This document shows positions 27,785-38,005 of a stretch of DNA of 55,136 bases, one piece after another. Location: NCBI GenBank assembly GCA_947629525.1, contig CANREB010000013.1:1-55136 (forward strand), given 5' to 3'. A program made the translations under genes and the position numbers. Within the stretch, counting starts at the first letter, position 1; each line of letters opens with the position of its first letter. The DNA is from an uncultured Lachnospiraceae bacterium. GTDB lineage: Bacteria; Bacillota; Clostridia; Lachnospirales; Lachnospiraceae. The notes beneath the pieces are model-generated. The model searched no databases and was not told the origin of the DNA. It saw only the letters and a list, made by a program, of their open reading frames with translations.

Positions 27785-27812
27785 ATACACACAAGGAGGA
27801 CATCCCACCACA

Positions 27813-29216
27813 ATGAAATCAGATACAATAGCCGCCATCGCAACATCCGCAAGCGATTCCGGAATAGGCATAATCAGAATAAGCGGAGATAATGCAATAA
27901 ATGCGGCAAATAACATTTACCGTTCCAAAAACGGCAGCAAAAATTTAAAAAACGCAAAAACTCATACCATCCATTACGGCTTCATCTACGACGGCGAAGA
28001 ACTTATCGACGAAGTCATGGTAGCCGTAATGAAAGGTCCCAACACCTATACTCGCGAAGATATAGTTGAAATCGACTGCCATGGCGGCATATTTGTAATG
28101 AATAAAATTCTCGAAACCCTGCTGAAATCTGACTGCCGCCTTGCCGAGCCGGGTGAATTTACAAAACGGGCTTTTTTAAACGGAAGAATTGATCTGTCCA
28201 AAGCAGAAGCAGTTATGGATATCATCAATTCAAAAAATGATTTCGCTCTAAAAAGCTCAATAAAACAGTTAAAAGGAGCTGTTTCGGATAAAGTCCGTTC
28301 ATTAAGAGAAGATATATTATATGAGATTGCTTTTATAGAGTCTGCGCTTGACGACCCTGAGCATATCAGCCTCGACGGATTTAACCAAAAACTTGGAGAT
28401 AAAGCGGACAAGATAATCCGTGACCTGTCAAAGCTCATTAATAATGCCGATAACGGCAGGATATTAAAAGACGGGATTAACACTGTAATTGTGGGAAAAC
28501 CTAACGTTGGTAAATCTTCATTTTTAAATCTTGTCGTAGGAGAGGACAAGGCTATCGTGACAAGCGTTGCGGGAACTACAAGAGATGTTATCGAAGAAAC
28601 AGTGAGGCTTGACGGGATAACATTGAATATTGTCGATACCGCGGGAATACGTGATACCGATGATGTAGTTGAAAAGATAGGCGTTGAAAAAGCAAGAAAA
28701 TATGCCAACGATGCAGATTTAATCGTATATATAGCGGATGCGTCAAAACCTCTTGATGATCAGGACGATGAAATAGTTAAATTGATAAACGGTAAAAAGT
28801 GTATTGTGCTTTTAAATAAGACTGATCTTGAGCAAGCGGTTTTTGAAAAAGATATTGAAGATAAAATGACATATATGTCAGAAAATAACACAAGTACTGT
28901 CAAAATCATAAAAACTTCCGTTAAAGAAAAAACAGGTATTAAAGAATTTGAAAATGCAGTTAAGGAGATGTTTTTTAACGGTGAGCTTGTCATCAATGAT
29001 GAGATATATATTACAAATCAAAGACATAAGGAGGCTTTGACCGAGGCGCTTGACAGCATGCGGCTTGTAAAAAAAAGCATACAGGATAATATGCCGGAGG
29101 ATTTTTATTCAATTGACCTTATGAGCGCATATTCCGCACTCGGGAAAATAACAGGCGAAGAAGTCGGCGACGACTTAGTGAATGAGATATTTAGCAAGTT
29201 TTGTGTCGGGAAATAA
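27813..29216 (+). CDS. mnmE: tRNA modification GTPase MnmE (TrmE)
   Basis: The protein is 467 residues from the ATG at 27813, which opens MKSDTIAAIATSASDSGIGIIRISG as in the family and has AAGGAGGA 12 bases upstream. It has a folate-binding N-terminal domain, a G domain with GKPNVGKSS, TTRD, DTAG and NKTD motifs, and the C-terminal FCVGK whose Cys is catalytic. With MnmG it modifies wobble uridine 34 of certain tRNAs. The frame is open upstream into the palindromic repeat, but that is not the start. Confidence 0.96.
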   Translation: MKSDTIAAIATSASDSGIGIIRISGDNAINAANNIYRSKNGSKNLKNAKTHTIHYGFIYDGEELIDEVMVAVMKGPNTYTREDIVEIDCHGGIFVMNKILETLLKSDCRLAEPGEFTKRAFLNGRIDLSKAEAVMDIINSKNDFALKSSIKQLKGAVSDKVRSLREDILYEIAFIESALDDPEHISLDGFNQKLGDKADKIIRDLSKLINNADNGRILKDGINTVIVGKPNVGKSSFLNLVVGEDKAIVTSVAGTTRDVIEETVRLDGITLNIVDTAGIRDTDDVVEKIGVEKARKYANDADLIVYIADASKPLDDQDDEIVKLINGKKCIVLLNKTDLEQAVFEKDIEDKMTYMSENNTSTVKIIKTSVKEKTGIKEFENAVKEMFFNGELVINDEIYITNQRHKEALTEALDSMRLVKKSIQDNMPEDFYSIDLMSAYSALGKITGEEVGDDLVNEIFSKFCVGK

Positions 29217-29302
29217 AATATTGAAAAGTTTCAAAAGATTTTTTGCCTTGTAATAATGCCGATTTGATGTTATAGTATAGATAAATCAAGGGAGAATATA
29301 TA

Positions 29303-30274
29303 ATGGCAGAAAAAGACAAAGAACTTAAGCCTGATGTGATATTGAAAGAATATTGGGAGAACAATGAACAGTTTGCAGACCTTTTTAATGCTGTGTTGTT
29401 TGATGGCAGAGAAGAGATAAAGCCGGAGGATTTGGAAGAAGCAGACAGCGATATTTCCACCGAGTATGAGCACAAAGATTATGAGAAAAGCCTTAAATCA
29501 TCAAGAGATGTCATAAAAGTGATGAAGAAAATATATGACTGTGGGCTGCAGCTTGTATTTTTGGGCGAGGAAAATCAGGAGCACATACATTATGCGATGC
29601 CTATGCGGGTGATGGGTTATGACTATGGCACGTATAAAAAGCAGTATGATAAGTTACGGCAGAAGTATGAGAAGGATAAAAGTCTTTCAGGCGATGAGTA
29701 TCTTTCGCGTATGAAAAAGACAGATAGACTCATACCGGTAATAACAATAGTTATTTACTATGGAGAGCAGGAATGGGACGGTGCGACTACTCTTCATGGA
29801 ATGTTAAATATACCTGATAAAATGAAACCGTTCGTAAATGATTATAAATTTATATTAGTGGAAGTAGGTCATAGTCCGCTTAAATTTCACAATGTGAATA
29901 ATAGGGATTTATTCAGTTTATTTTCAATGATGCTTGACAAGAATAAAAAACTTTCGGTAAAAAAGCAGGAAGTGACGGAATATGTGCAGACTCATCAAGT
30001 AAGCAGAACCGTGATAAAAACAGCGACAGGAGTATCGAAGTGTAATGCAGCTTATAGCGCGGCGCTGGAAGGAGGAGAAGGTAGAATGTGGTCTATATTT
30101 GCAGAAACTATGGAAGAGGGTCGTGTAGAAGGAAGAGCGGAAGGAATAATTGAAACCGGCAGGACTGTCGGGCTTTCTGACAGTAAAATACTTGAATTAT
30201 TGCAGAGCAAACTTGATCTTACGTTAGAAAAGGCGCAGGAATATATGCGGATGTTTGATAAGCAGACTGTATAA
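29303..30274 (+). CDS. Rpn-family PD-(D/E)XK nuclease / transposase_31-like protein
   Basis: The 323-residue protein has the order FADLFNAVLFDGREEIKPEDL, then LQLVFLGEENQEHIHYAMPMRVMGYDYGTYKKQYD, then RLIPVITIVIYYGEQEWDGATTLHGML, characteristic of recombination-promoting nucleases with a PD-(D/E)XK core (Glu-x-Gln in GEENQ). The C-terminus has the family's Gly/Glu stretch (EEGRVEGRAEGIIETGR) and a short helical end. GGGAG lies before the ATG. It interrupts the mnmE-mnmG pair and has its own terminator, so it looks like a mobile single-gene insertion without visible end repeats. Confidence 0.85.
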   Translation: MAEKDKELKPDVILKEYWENNEQFADLFNAVLFDGREEIKPEDLEEADSDISTEYEHKDYEKSLKSSRDVIKVMKKIYDCGLQLVFLGEENQEHIHYAMPMRVMGYDYGTYKKQYDKLRQKYEKDKSLSGDEYLSRMKKTDRLIPVITIVIYYGEQEWDGATTLHGMLNIPDKMKPFVNDYKFILVEVGHSPLKFHNVNNRDLFSLFSMMLDKNKKLSVKKQEVTEYVQTHQVSRTVIKTATGVSKCNAAYSAALEGGEGRMWSIFAETMEEGRVEGRAEGIIETGRTVGLSDSKILELLQSKLDLTLEKAQEYMRMFDKQTV

Positions 30275-30290
30275 ATATGTAATGGAAAGA

Positions 30291-30318
30291 AGTCCTATCA
30301 GACCGGTAGGGCTTTTTT
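30291..30318 (+). terminator. Terminator after the Rpn gene
   Basis: AGTCCTATC (30291-30299) pairs with GGTAGGGCT (30305-30313), using G-U pairs, followed by a T-run. It separates the Rpn gene from mnmG. Confidence 0.65.
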
Positions 30319-30356
30319 GTTAGTTTGGATGTTTGAATGTCTGTTAAGGCAGACGG

Positions 30357-32330
30357 ATGGGGGTTCATGTGAATATCAGAGAAAAGGTAGATGTATGTGT
30401 TGTGGGCGCAGGGCATGCGGGATGTGAAGCGGCGTTGGCGTGTGCGCGTTTGGGATTGGAGACTGTTATTTTTACAGTAAGCGTGGACAGTATCGCACTT
30501 ATGCCCTGCAATCCGAATGTCGGGGGAACTTCCAAAGGACATTTGGTGAGGGAACTTGATGCGCTCGGCGGCGAGATGGGAAAAAATATCGATAAAACCT
30601 TTATTCAGTCAAAAATGCTCAATGTTTCAAAAGGACCTGCCGTCCACTCGCTTAGGGCGCAGGCTGATAAGGCTGAATATTCGCGTGCCATGAGAAAAGT
30701 ATTGGAAAATCAGGAGCATTTGACAATAAAACAGGCTGAGGTCGTTGAACTTTTAACTGAAAATATTGAGAATATTGAAAATATGACAGACATGTCATTT
30801 AATTTCGAGCACTTGTCAAAGGGCATTGCTACAAAGAAGATAACAGGAGTTAAGACTTATACAGGCGCGGTTTATGAGGCTAAGGCTGTGGTACTTTGTA
30901 CAGGCACATATTTAAATGCGCGCTGCCTGTGCGGAGAAGCCATTACATATACAGGTCCCAACGGGCTGCAGGCGGCTAATCATTTGACTGACTCTTTAAA
31001 ATCGCTTGGAATAGAGATGCGCAGATTTAAGACGGGCACGCCCGCGAGAATGGATAAACGTTCGATTGATTTTAGCAGAATGGAAGAACAGTTTGGAGAT
31101 GAACGTATCGTACCGTTTTCCTTTTCTACAAATCCTGATGACGTGCAGATTGAACAGGTATCGTGCTGGCTTACTTATACAAATGAAAAAACACATGATA
31201 TAATCCGTCAAAATCTTGACCGCTCACCGATTTACGCAGGGATAATAGAAGGGACAGGTCCGCGATATTGTCCCTCAATCGAAGACAAGGTCGTAAAATT
31301 TGCCGATAAGGAAAGGCATCAGGTATTTATCGAACCGGAAGGACTTCATACTAACGAGATGTATGTCGGCGGTATGAGTTCGTCACTTCCCGAGGATGTA
31401 CAGCTTGCCATGTACAGGACAGTCGCGGGGCTTGAAAACTGCAAGATTGTCAGGAATGCTTACGCTATCGAGTATGACTGCATCAATCCCGATCAACTTT
31501 ATCCTACGCTTGAGTTTAAGGATATTTCGGGTCTTTTCAGTGGCGGTCAGTTTAACGGCAGCAGCGGATATGAAGAGGCGGCGGCACAGGGATTGATAGC
31601 GGGAATAAATGCGGCGCTTTTTATACAGGGCAGAGAGCAGATAGTGCTTGACCGTTCGCAGGCTTATATTGGTGTGCTCATTGATGATTTGGTGACGAAG
31701 GAAAATTTTGAGCCTTATCGGATGATGACATCGCGAGCAGAATACAGGCTTTTGCTAAGACAGGACAACGCCGATTTGCGTCTTAGGAAAATCGGTTATG
31801 AAGTCGGGCTTGTCACAAAAGAGCAGTATGATCATGTCTGCGAAAAGGAAAAGATGATTTCTTCTGAAATAGAGCGCCTTGAGAATGTAAAAGTCGGTGC
31901 AAATAAGGAGATACAGAAATTTCTTGAGAGCAGAGGAAGTACAGGTTTAAAAACAGCGGCATCGCTTGCGGAGTTGATCAGCAGACCTGAACTTTCCTAT
32001 GAAATGCTTGAAGAAATCGATAAAGACAGAAAACCCCTGCCTGCCGATGTGATCGAACAGGTGAATATCAATATTAAATATGACGGATATATAAGGCGTC
32101 AGTTAAAACAGGTCGAGCAGTATAAAAAGACTGAAAATAAAAAAATACCACCTGATATTGATTATGATGATATTAAAAGCTTACGTTTGGAAGCACGTCA
32201 AAAGCTTAAAAAATTTAATCCTGTTTCCGTCGGACAGGCATCAAGGATAAGCGGAGTTTCGCCCGCTGATATTTCCGTGCTGCTTGTGTATCTTGAGCAG
32301 AAAAACAGAATGGGATATGTTTTTGATTAA
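30357..32330 (+). CDS. mnmG: tRNA uridine-5-carboxymethylaminomethyl modification enzyme MnmG (GidA)
   Basis: The 657-residue protein has an FAD-binding loop [12 protein letters not shown] near residue 14, the motif [22 protein letters not shown], a second nucleotide-binding area, and [19 protein letters not shown]. It forms the heterotetramer with MnmE. The start is uncertain by a few codons (ATG 30357, or GTG 30369 which would open VNIREKVDV); the ribosome binding site is modest. Confidence 0.96.
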   Translation: MGVHVNIREKVDVCVVGAGHAGCEAALACARLGLETVIFTVSVDSIALMPCNPNVGGTSKGHLVRELDALGGEMGKNIDKTFIQSKMLNVSKGPAVHSLRAQADKAEYSRAMRKVLENQEHLTIKQAEVVELLTENIENIENMTDMSFNFEHLSKGIATKKITGVKTYTGAVYEAKAVVLCTGTYLNARCLCGEAITYTGPNGLQAANHLTDSLKSLGIEMRRFKTGTPARMDKRSIDFSRMEEQFGDERIVPFSFSTNPDDVQIEQVSCWLTYTNEKTHDIIRQNLDRSPIYAGIIEGTGPRYCPSIEDKVVKFADKERHQVFIEPEGLHTNEMYVGGMSSSLPEDVQLAMYRTVAGLENCKIVRNAYAIEYDCINPDQLYPTLEFKDISGLFSGGQFNGSSGYEEAAAQGLIAGINAALFIQGREQIVLDRSQAYIGVLIDDLVTKENFEPYRMMTSRAEYRLLLRQDNADLRLRKIGYEVGLVTKEQYDHVCEKEKMISSEIERLENVKVGANKEIQKFLESRGSTGLKTAASLAELISRPELSYEMLEEIDKDRKPLPADVIEQVNINIKYDGYIRRQLKQVEQYKKTENKKIPPDIDYDDIKSLRLEARQKLKKFNPVSVGQASRISGVSPADISVLLVYLEQKNRMGYVFD

Positions 32331-32347
32331 AATATGGAGTAATTTAT

Positions 32348-33055
32348 ATGGAGATATTGGAAAATGGTCTGAAAGAATTTGGACTTTTATTGAGTGACAG
32401 ACAAAAAGAAGCTTTTCAAAAATATTATGACCTTCTTATCGAATGGAATGGATTTATGAATTTGACGGCTATCACTGAGTTTGATGAAGTCTGTCTAAAG
32501 CATTTTCTTGACAGTATATCGCTTTGCAAAGCAATCGACTGTAATAAGGAGATAAAACTGATAGATATAGGAACAGGTGCGGGATTTCCGTCAATTCCAT
32601 TGAAAATCATGTTTCCAAAGCTTAAGATTACAATGCTGGATTCACTTGGAAAGCGTGTCAGGTTTTTGAACGAGGTAATAAAAGTTTTGGATTTGAATGA
32701 TATATATGCTCTACATTCGCGCGCGGAAGATTTGGCTTTGAAAAATGATTACCGCGAATGTTTTGATGTGTGCGTATCGCGTGCCGTGGCAAATCTTTCG
32801 ACACTTTCGGAATATTGTCTTCCGTATGTAAAAAAGAACGGTTTTTTTATTTCTTATAAATCCGAAAAGATTTCAGACGAGATAAAGACCGCAAAAAGAG
32901 CAATAGAAATACTGGGCGGAGAAATTTATGATCAAATTGAATTTAATCTGCCCAAGTCGGATATATACAGAAATTTATTTGTGATAAAGAAAATAAAGGC
33001 TACTTCAAAAAAATATCCAAGAAAAGCAGGAGTGCCTTCAAAGGAGCCATTATGA
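32348..33055 (+). CDS. rsmG: 16S rRNA (guanine527-N7)-methyltransferase RsmG (GidB)
   Basis: This 235-residue Rossmann-fold methyltransferase has the SAM motif LIDIGTGAGFPSIPLKI and the family sequences WNGFMNLTAI and VSRAVANLSTLSEYCLPYV. It methylates G527 of 16S rRNA. The stop overlaps the next start by 4 bp (ATGA), so the histidine kinase is translationally coupled to it. Confidence 0.95.
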   Translation: MEILENGLKEFGLLLSDRQKEAFQKYYDLLIEWNGFMNLTAITEFDEVCLKHFLDSISLCKAIDCNKEIKLIDIGTGAGFPSIPLKIMFPKLKITMLDSLGKRVRFLNEVIKVLDLNDIYALHSRAEDLALKNDYRECFDVCVSRAVANLSTLSEYCLPYVKKNGFFISYKSEKISDEIKTAKRAIEILGGEIYDQIEFNLPKSDIYRNLFVIKKIKATSKKYPRKAGVPSKEPL

Positions 33056-33693
33056 AAGATAAAAAAGAAATACTATATTTAAATGAATATGAGCGAAGGC
33101 GTATCGCCGAGGAACTTCATGACACCACAGTTCAGGAATTAGTGCATTTGTCGCAGCAGCTTGAACTTGCGCTTTTGTATATGGATAAGGATGTTATCCA
33201 GTCAAGACTGGAACTTTTATCGGCAAAAAAGAGCGTCAAGAAAATAATCAGCGGTATACGTGAAACAATTTATGACCTGCGTCCTGTTACATTGGATGAC
33301 ATAGGCTGGGAGACATCAATAAGCCGGCTTTATAATGAACTTGTCGAAAATAAGAACGGCATACAGGTGAATTTTGATATTGATGATGTAAAAGTAGACG
33401 ACAAACTTATAGAGGTTTCTATTTACAGGATAATCAAAGAAGCATGTCAGAATGTCATAAAACATTCGCGTGCAAAAAATATGTGGGTGTCGCTTCGATT
33501 TGGGGATCAGGTAATACGGCTTATTATTAAGGATGACGGCGATGGTTTTAAATCTAAAGATGAAGAAAACCATTTTGGTGTGCAGTTTATGAGGGAACGC
33601 GTTATGCTGCTTTCAGGGAAAATCGATATTGAGTCAAACAGCGACGGTACTGTTATTTTTGTAGAGATACCGTATAATCCCAAGAAGGCATAG
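33052..33693 (+). CDS. Soluble sensor histidine kinase, NarX/DegS type
   Basis: Only 213 residues: a HisKA_3 phosphoacceptor helix at the very N-terminus (YERRRIAEELHDTTVQEL, His23) and a HATPase domain with an N box (IIKEACQNVIKHSRAKNM) and G boxes (DDGDGFK, FGVQFMRERVMLL). There is no membrane segment and no sensor domain, so it must receive its signal from a partner or from cell physiology. Its gene overlaps rsmG by 4 bp and is followed after 21 bp by its cognate regulator. Confidence 0.88.
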   Translation: MKDKKEILYLNEYERRRIAEELHDTTVQELVHLSQQLELALLYMDKDVIQSRLELLSAKKSVKKIISGIRETIYDLRPVTLDDIGWETSISRLYNELVENKNGIQVNFDIDDVKVDDKLIEVSIYRIIKEACQNVIKHSRAKNMWVSLRFGDQVIRLIIKDDGDGFKSKDEENHFGVQFMRERVMLLSGKIDIESNSDGTVIFVEIPYNPKKA

Positions 33694-33714
33694 TTTTCGG
33701 AAAAGGGGAAGATT

Positions 33715-34359
33715 ATGATTAAAGTAATGATAGTTGACGACCATAGTATGGTGCGCGAAGGTATAAAGAAACTTGTGGAATTTGACAGTGATATAGAAGT
33801 GATAGACGAGTCGGGAGACGGTGCGGAATGTCTCAAGAAACTTGGAAAGCTTATGCCGGATGTCATTCTTCTTGATATAAATATGCCTGAGCTTGACGGC
33901 ATCGAAACTTTGAAAGCTATAAAAACGAGAAAGAACAGTCCTAAGATACTTATGCTCACGGTACATAATGAAATTGAATATCTTATTAAGGCGATAGATA
34001 TCGGGATTGACGGGTATATATTGAAAGATGCAGACTCAAAGGAATTAATCAGGGCTATTCATATAATAAATAATGGGGAAAAATTTATAGAGCCGTCACT
34101 TATACCTCTTCTTAATTCCAGACTTATCGCACGGGATGTTGACAGCGAAAAAGTCAAGGCACTTTCTGACAGAGAAACGGAAGTCCTTAAACTTGTAGCA
34201 TCCGGGATGTTGAATAAAGAAATCGCCGAAAAACTTCATATTTCTGAACGCACTGTAAAAAATCACATGACGAATATTTTCAGAAAAATAGATTGCGGTG
34301 ACAGGACACAGGCGGCTATCTTTTGTATAAGGAATGGGCTTGTTAAAGTAAATGGTTAA
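33715..34359 (+). CDS. NarL/FixJ-family response regulator
   Basis: The 214-residue protein has a receiver domain with the acidic pair Asp8-Asp9, phosphoacceptor Asp54 (VILLDINMPELDG), and a Lys in ILKDAD, followed by a LuxR-type HTH (LSDRETEVLKLVASGMLNKEIAEKLHISERTVKNH). It is the partner of the upstream kinase. The pair lies between rsmG and parA, next to parS; targets are unknown. AAGGGGAAG precedes the start. Confidence 0.92.
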   Translation: MIKVMIVDDHSMVREGIKKLVEFDSDIEVIDESGDGAECLKKLGKLMPDVILLDINMPELDGIETLKAIKTRKNSPKILMLTVHNEIEYLIKAIDIGIDGYILKDADSKELIRAIHIINNGEKFIEPSLIPLLNSRLIARDVDSEKVKALSDRETEVLKLVASGMLNKEIAEKLHISERTVKNHMTNIFRKIDCGDRTQAAIFCIRNGLVKVNG

Positions 34360-34384
34360 GTTTGCCAAAAGTAAAATTAAAAAA

Positions 34385-34400
34385 TGTTTCACGTGAAACA
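34385..34400. other. parS: parS site 1
   Basis: TGTTTCACGTGAAACA is a perfect 16-bp match to the consensus parS palindrome, the loading site for ParB clamps. Confidence 0.95.
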
Positions 34401-34453
34401 TCATTGTTCGTTTAAAAAAAGGAATAAAGCAGAATATTGAAAGTCCGGAAAAT

Positions 34454-34469
34454 GTTTCACGTGAAACAT
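34454..34469. other. parS: parS site 2
   Basis: A second perfect TGTTTCACGTGAAACA lies 69 bp from the first, upstream of parA. Two close sites next to parAB may also tie ParB binding to autoregulation of the operon. Confidence 0.95.
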
Positions 34470-34555
34470 AAAAGCCCCATGAGAAAATACGTTCGATGAA
34501 AAATGAATTTATTTAATAAAGATAAAAATTCATTGTAGATAATACAAAACAATAG

Positions 34556-34564
34556 TGGTATAAT
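34556..34564 (+). promoter_or_regulatory. Probable parA promoter (extended -10)
   Basis: TGGTATAAT (TGn plus TATAAT) lies 45 bp before parA with no clear -35, fitting an extended -10 promoter. Confidence 0.5.
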
Positions 34565-34608
34565 GTAAACATTAACAATATACACTCACAAAGGAGACAT
34601 AAAGTACT

Positions 34609-35367
<759 letters not shown>

Positions 35368-35381
35368 AGGAGAAAAATCTA

Positions 35382-36266
35382 ATGCCGGCAAAAGGAAAAG
35401 GACTTGGCAAAGGTTTGGACAGCCTCATACCTGTTGATAACGTAAAAAGCGGAAGTGAAACTGTAAGCAAAGCGGAAACGATGGTAAAAATCACAAAGGT
35501 CGAGCCAAACAGAGAACAGCCGAGAAAAAATTTTGATGAGGATGCTCTTCAGGAATTAGCTGATTCCATAAAGCAATTTGGTCTTCTTCAACCGATACTT
35601 GTTCAGGATAGAAAAGACTATTATGAAATCATCGCGGGAGAGCGCAGGTGGCGTGCCGCCAAAATCGCGGGATTAAAGGAAATACCCGTAATAATAAAAA
35701 ATTATACGGAACGCGAGATAATGGAAATCTCTCTTATTGAAAATATTCAGAGAGAAGATTTAAACCCGATTGAAGAAGCGCTTGCCTATAAGCGTCTTTT
35801 AGAGGAATTTAATTTAAAGCAGGACGAAGTTGCCGAGAGAGTTTCAAAAAGCAGGACGACGATAACAAACAGCATGAGATTATTGAAACTATGCAGCGGT
35901 GTACAGCAGATGATAATCGACGATATGCTTTCCACAGGTCATGCGAGGGCACTGATACCTATCGAAGATGAGGAAAAACAGCTTGCGCTTGCACAGCGCA
36001 TCTTTGATGAAAAATTAAGCGTGCGCGAAGTAGAGAAAATTGTTAAAAGCATTTTAAAGCCCGAAGAGAAAAAGCCGAAAAAAGAAGAGACACCGCAGTC
36101 ACTGCTATATATTTATCAGGATATCGAAAACCGTCTGAAAGAAAAGATGAACCGCAAAGTAGAAATATCTGCAAAAGGAAACGGCGAGGGTAAGATAGAG
36201 ATAGAGTTTTATTCAAACGATGATTTTGACAGATTAGTGGAATTACTTTCAAGTATAAATATATAG
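35382..36266 (+). CDS. parB: Chromosome partitioning protein ParB (Spo0J)
   Basis: The 294-residue protein has an N-terminal ParA-stimulating basic peptide (KGKGLGKGLDSL), the CTPase/arginine patch AGERRWRAAKIAGLKEIPVI, a HTH that reads parS (KQDEVAERVSKSRTTITNSMRLLKL) and a C-terminal dimerisation domain. Confidence 0.96.
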   Translation: MPAKGKGLGKGLDSLIPVDNVKSGSETVSKAETMVKITKVEPNREQPRKNFDEDALQELADSIKQFGLLQPILVQDRKDYYEIIAGERRWRAAKIAGLKEIPVIIKNYTEREIMEISLIENIQREDLNPIEEALAYKRLLEEFNLKQDEVAERVSKSRTTITNSMRLLKLCSGVQQMIIDDMLSTGHARALIPIEDEEKQLALAQRIFDEKLSVREVEKIVKSILKPEEKKPKKEETPQSLLYIYQDIENRLKEKMNRKVEISAKGNGEGKIEIEFYSNDDFDRLVELLSSINI

Positions 36267-36277
36267 GGGGAACACCA

Positions 36278-36808
36278 ATGAACAGCAATTTTTTTAATAG
36301 TATAGGAATCGGTGGAATTGACGCAGGATATATATTTTTGGGACTGACGATTGCATGTGTTGTCTTGTTGATACTTGTTATAGCGGCACTTGTGCAGATA
36401 AAAAAATTCAAGGATAAATACAATAAATTTATGCTTGGCAAGAATGCAGGCAGTCTTGAAGAAGATATAATAACTCTTTACGAGGACAATAAATTTATCA
36501 AATCAAGCGTTGAGACTAACCGCGAGAATATTAAAAAACTTTTTTCAAAACATCAGCTTGCTTTCCAAAAATTAGGGCTTGTCAAATATGATGCTTTTAA
36601 AGAGATGGGTGGGAAGCTCAGTTTTACGCTTGCATTGCTTGATGAAAACAACGACGGTTTTTTGATAAATTCGGTTCACAGTTCAGACGGATGCTACAGT
36701 TATTCGAAAAGAATTAAAAACGGAGATTCCGAGATTGCGCTCAGTAACGAGGAAAAGGTGGCAGTTGAACGCGCCATCAATGGTACGACAAACGATATGG
36801 AAAACTAA
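36278..36808 (+). CDS. DUF4446 membrane-anchored protein
   Basis: This 176-residue protein has one transmembrane helix (about residues 18-42), a helical stretch and a C-terminal domain with AFKEMGGKLSFTLALLDENNDGFLINSVHSSDG, the hallmark of DUF4446. It is found next to parB in many Clostridia. Function is unknown; the location suggests a link to the cell-pole or chromosome machinery. It begins 11 bp after parB behind AGGGGGAA. Confidence 0.85.
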   Translation: MNSNFFNSIGIGGIDAGYIFLGLTIACVVLLILVIAALVQIKKFKDKYNKFMLGKNAGSLEEDIITLYEDNKFIKSSVETNRENIKKLFSKHQLAFQKLGLVKYDAFKEMGGKLSFTLALLDENNDGFLINSVHSSDGCYSYSKRIKNGDSEIALSNEEKVAVERAINGTTNDMEN

Positions 36809-36841
36809 TGTTATGTTTTAAGAAAGGTTAGGATAATACTT

Positions 36842-37993
36842 ATGAAATTAGTTACAGTTGAAGATTTAAAAGATGGCGATGTCCTTGCCAATGACGTGCT
36901 GCTCGAGGATTATACTGTTGTACTGAGCAAAGGAACTGTCATAAAAGAGCCGTATATTGAAAAACTGAGGGAAATGAGCATTTTCACTGTCTATATTGAA
37001 GATGGTCAGGATCAGGAAAAAGAATCTGCGCCGCAGCCGTCGAAACAGCAGACAGCACAGCAGGCATCAAAACCTGCGCCCGCAGCGCCGAAACAGCAGG
37101 ATAAAAAACCCGTGATGGAAGTAATCACGATTTTAAAAGATGATGTCGAAAAACAGGTCAGGGATAGAATAAAAGATATATTGGAACTTCATGTATATCA
37201 GAAAACGGAAGGGTTAAAGCAGATTGCCGAGACAGCACAAAATATCATCACCGATATCCTTGAAGAAGACGAGGTAGTAGAGAAAGTATATGATGTCAAG
37301 GAAAGAAGCGCGGATATATATGAACATTCCGTTCAGGTATGTACTATCGCAACGCTTATCGCTTTAAAACTTGGACTTAGCGAGAAAGAAGTTTATGACA
37401 TAAGTGTCGGTGCCTTGATGCATGATTTGGGACTGAGATATCTTGTAGTGCGCTATGAGGATCAGGATATCAATCTTCTTCCAACAAAGGATCAGGAAGA
37501 ATATAAGAAACATTCGATTTACGGATATACGGCAATAAAAAATGAAGACTGGCTTTCTGAAAATGCAAAGAATATCGTACTTAACCATCACGAGCATAAA
37601 GACGGTTCGGGCTATCCGCTTGGTACGGATTTGGTATCAAGAATGGTACAGATCGTCGGCGTGTGTGATGAATTTGACGAACTTATCTGCGGTATAGGCA
37701 AAGCGAGGGTTCGTGTGCATGAAGCTATAAATATGATAAGGAATTACAGTGGTATATGGTTTGACGATGATATTGTCGCGGCGTTTTTACAGCTTATAGC
37801 AGTTTATCCTGTCGGTTCTAAAGTCAGAACCAATCAGGGAGAAGTCGGTATTGTTATGCGTCAGAACTTTCATTTTCCCGAAAGACCTATGCTGCGCATA
37901 GTAGAGGACAAATATGGACAAGTTATGCAAAAGGAGAAGTTCATAGACCTTATAAAAGAAACAACGGTTGTCATTCAAACCGTAATAAAATAA
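36842..37993 (+). CDS. HD-GYP domain phosphodiesterase
   Basis: The 383-residue protein has an N-terminal domain (residues 1-55), a Gln/Pro/Ala-rich linker (about 60-95), and an HD-GYP domain with HSVQVC, HDLG, NHHEHKDGSGYP and CDEFDEL. These residues bind two or three metals for hydrolysis of cyclic di-GMP. A domain of about 65 residues follows (VGSKVRTNQGEVGIVMRQN). It is probably the counterpart of the diguanylate cyclase at 8445. It precedes serS by 12 bp. Confidence 0.9.
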   Translation: MKLVTVEDLKDGDVLANDVLLEDYTVVLSKGTVIKEPYIEKLREMSIFTVYIEDGQDQEKESAPQPSKQQTAQQASKPAPAAPKQQDKKPVMEVITILKDDVEKQVRDRIKDILELHVYQKTEGLKQIAETAQNIITDILEEDEVVEKVYDVKERSADIYEHSVQVCTIATLIALKLGLSEKEVYDISVGALMHDLGLRYLVVRYEDQDINLLPTKDQEEYKKHSIYGYTAIKNEDWLSENAKNIVLNHHEHKDGSGYPLGTDLVSRMVQIVGVCDEFDELICGIGKARVRVHEAINMIRNYSGIWFDDDIVAAFLQLIAVYPVGSKVRTNQGEVGIVMRQNFHFPERPMLRIVEDKYGQVMQKEKFIDLIKETTVVIQTVIK

Positions 37994-38005
37994 AGGAGAA
38001 AGAAA

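Noticed and set aside
27738..27812. N-terminal extension of MnmE
   Set aside because: The extra residues come from the palindromic repeat and the ribosome binding site region; the family start and AAGGAGG point to 27813.
37994..38005. T-box leader before serS
   Set aside because: Only 12 bp separate serS from the preceding gene, too little for a T-box.
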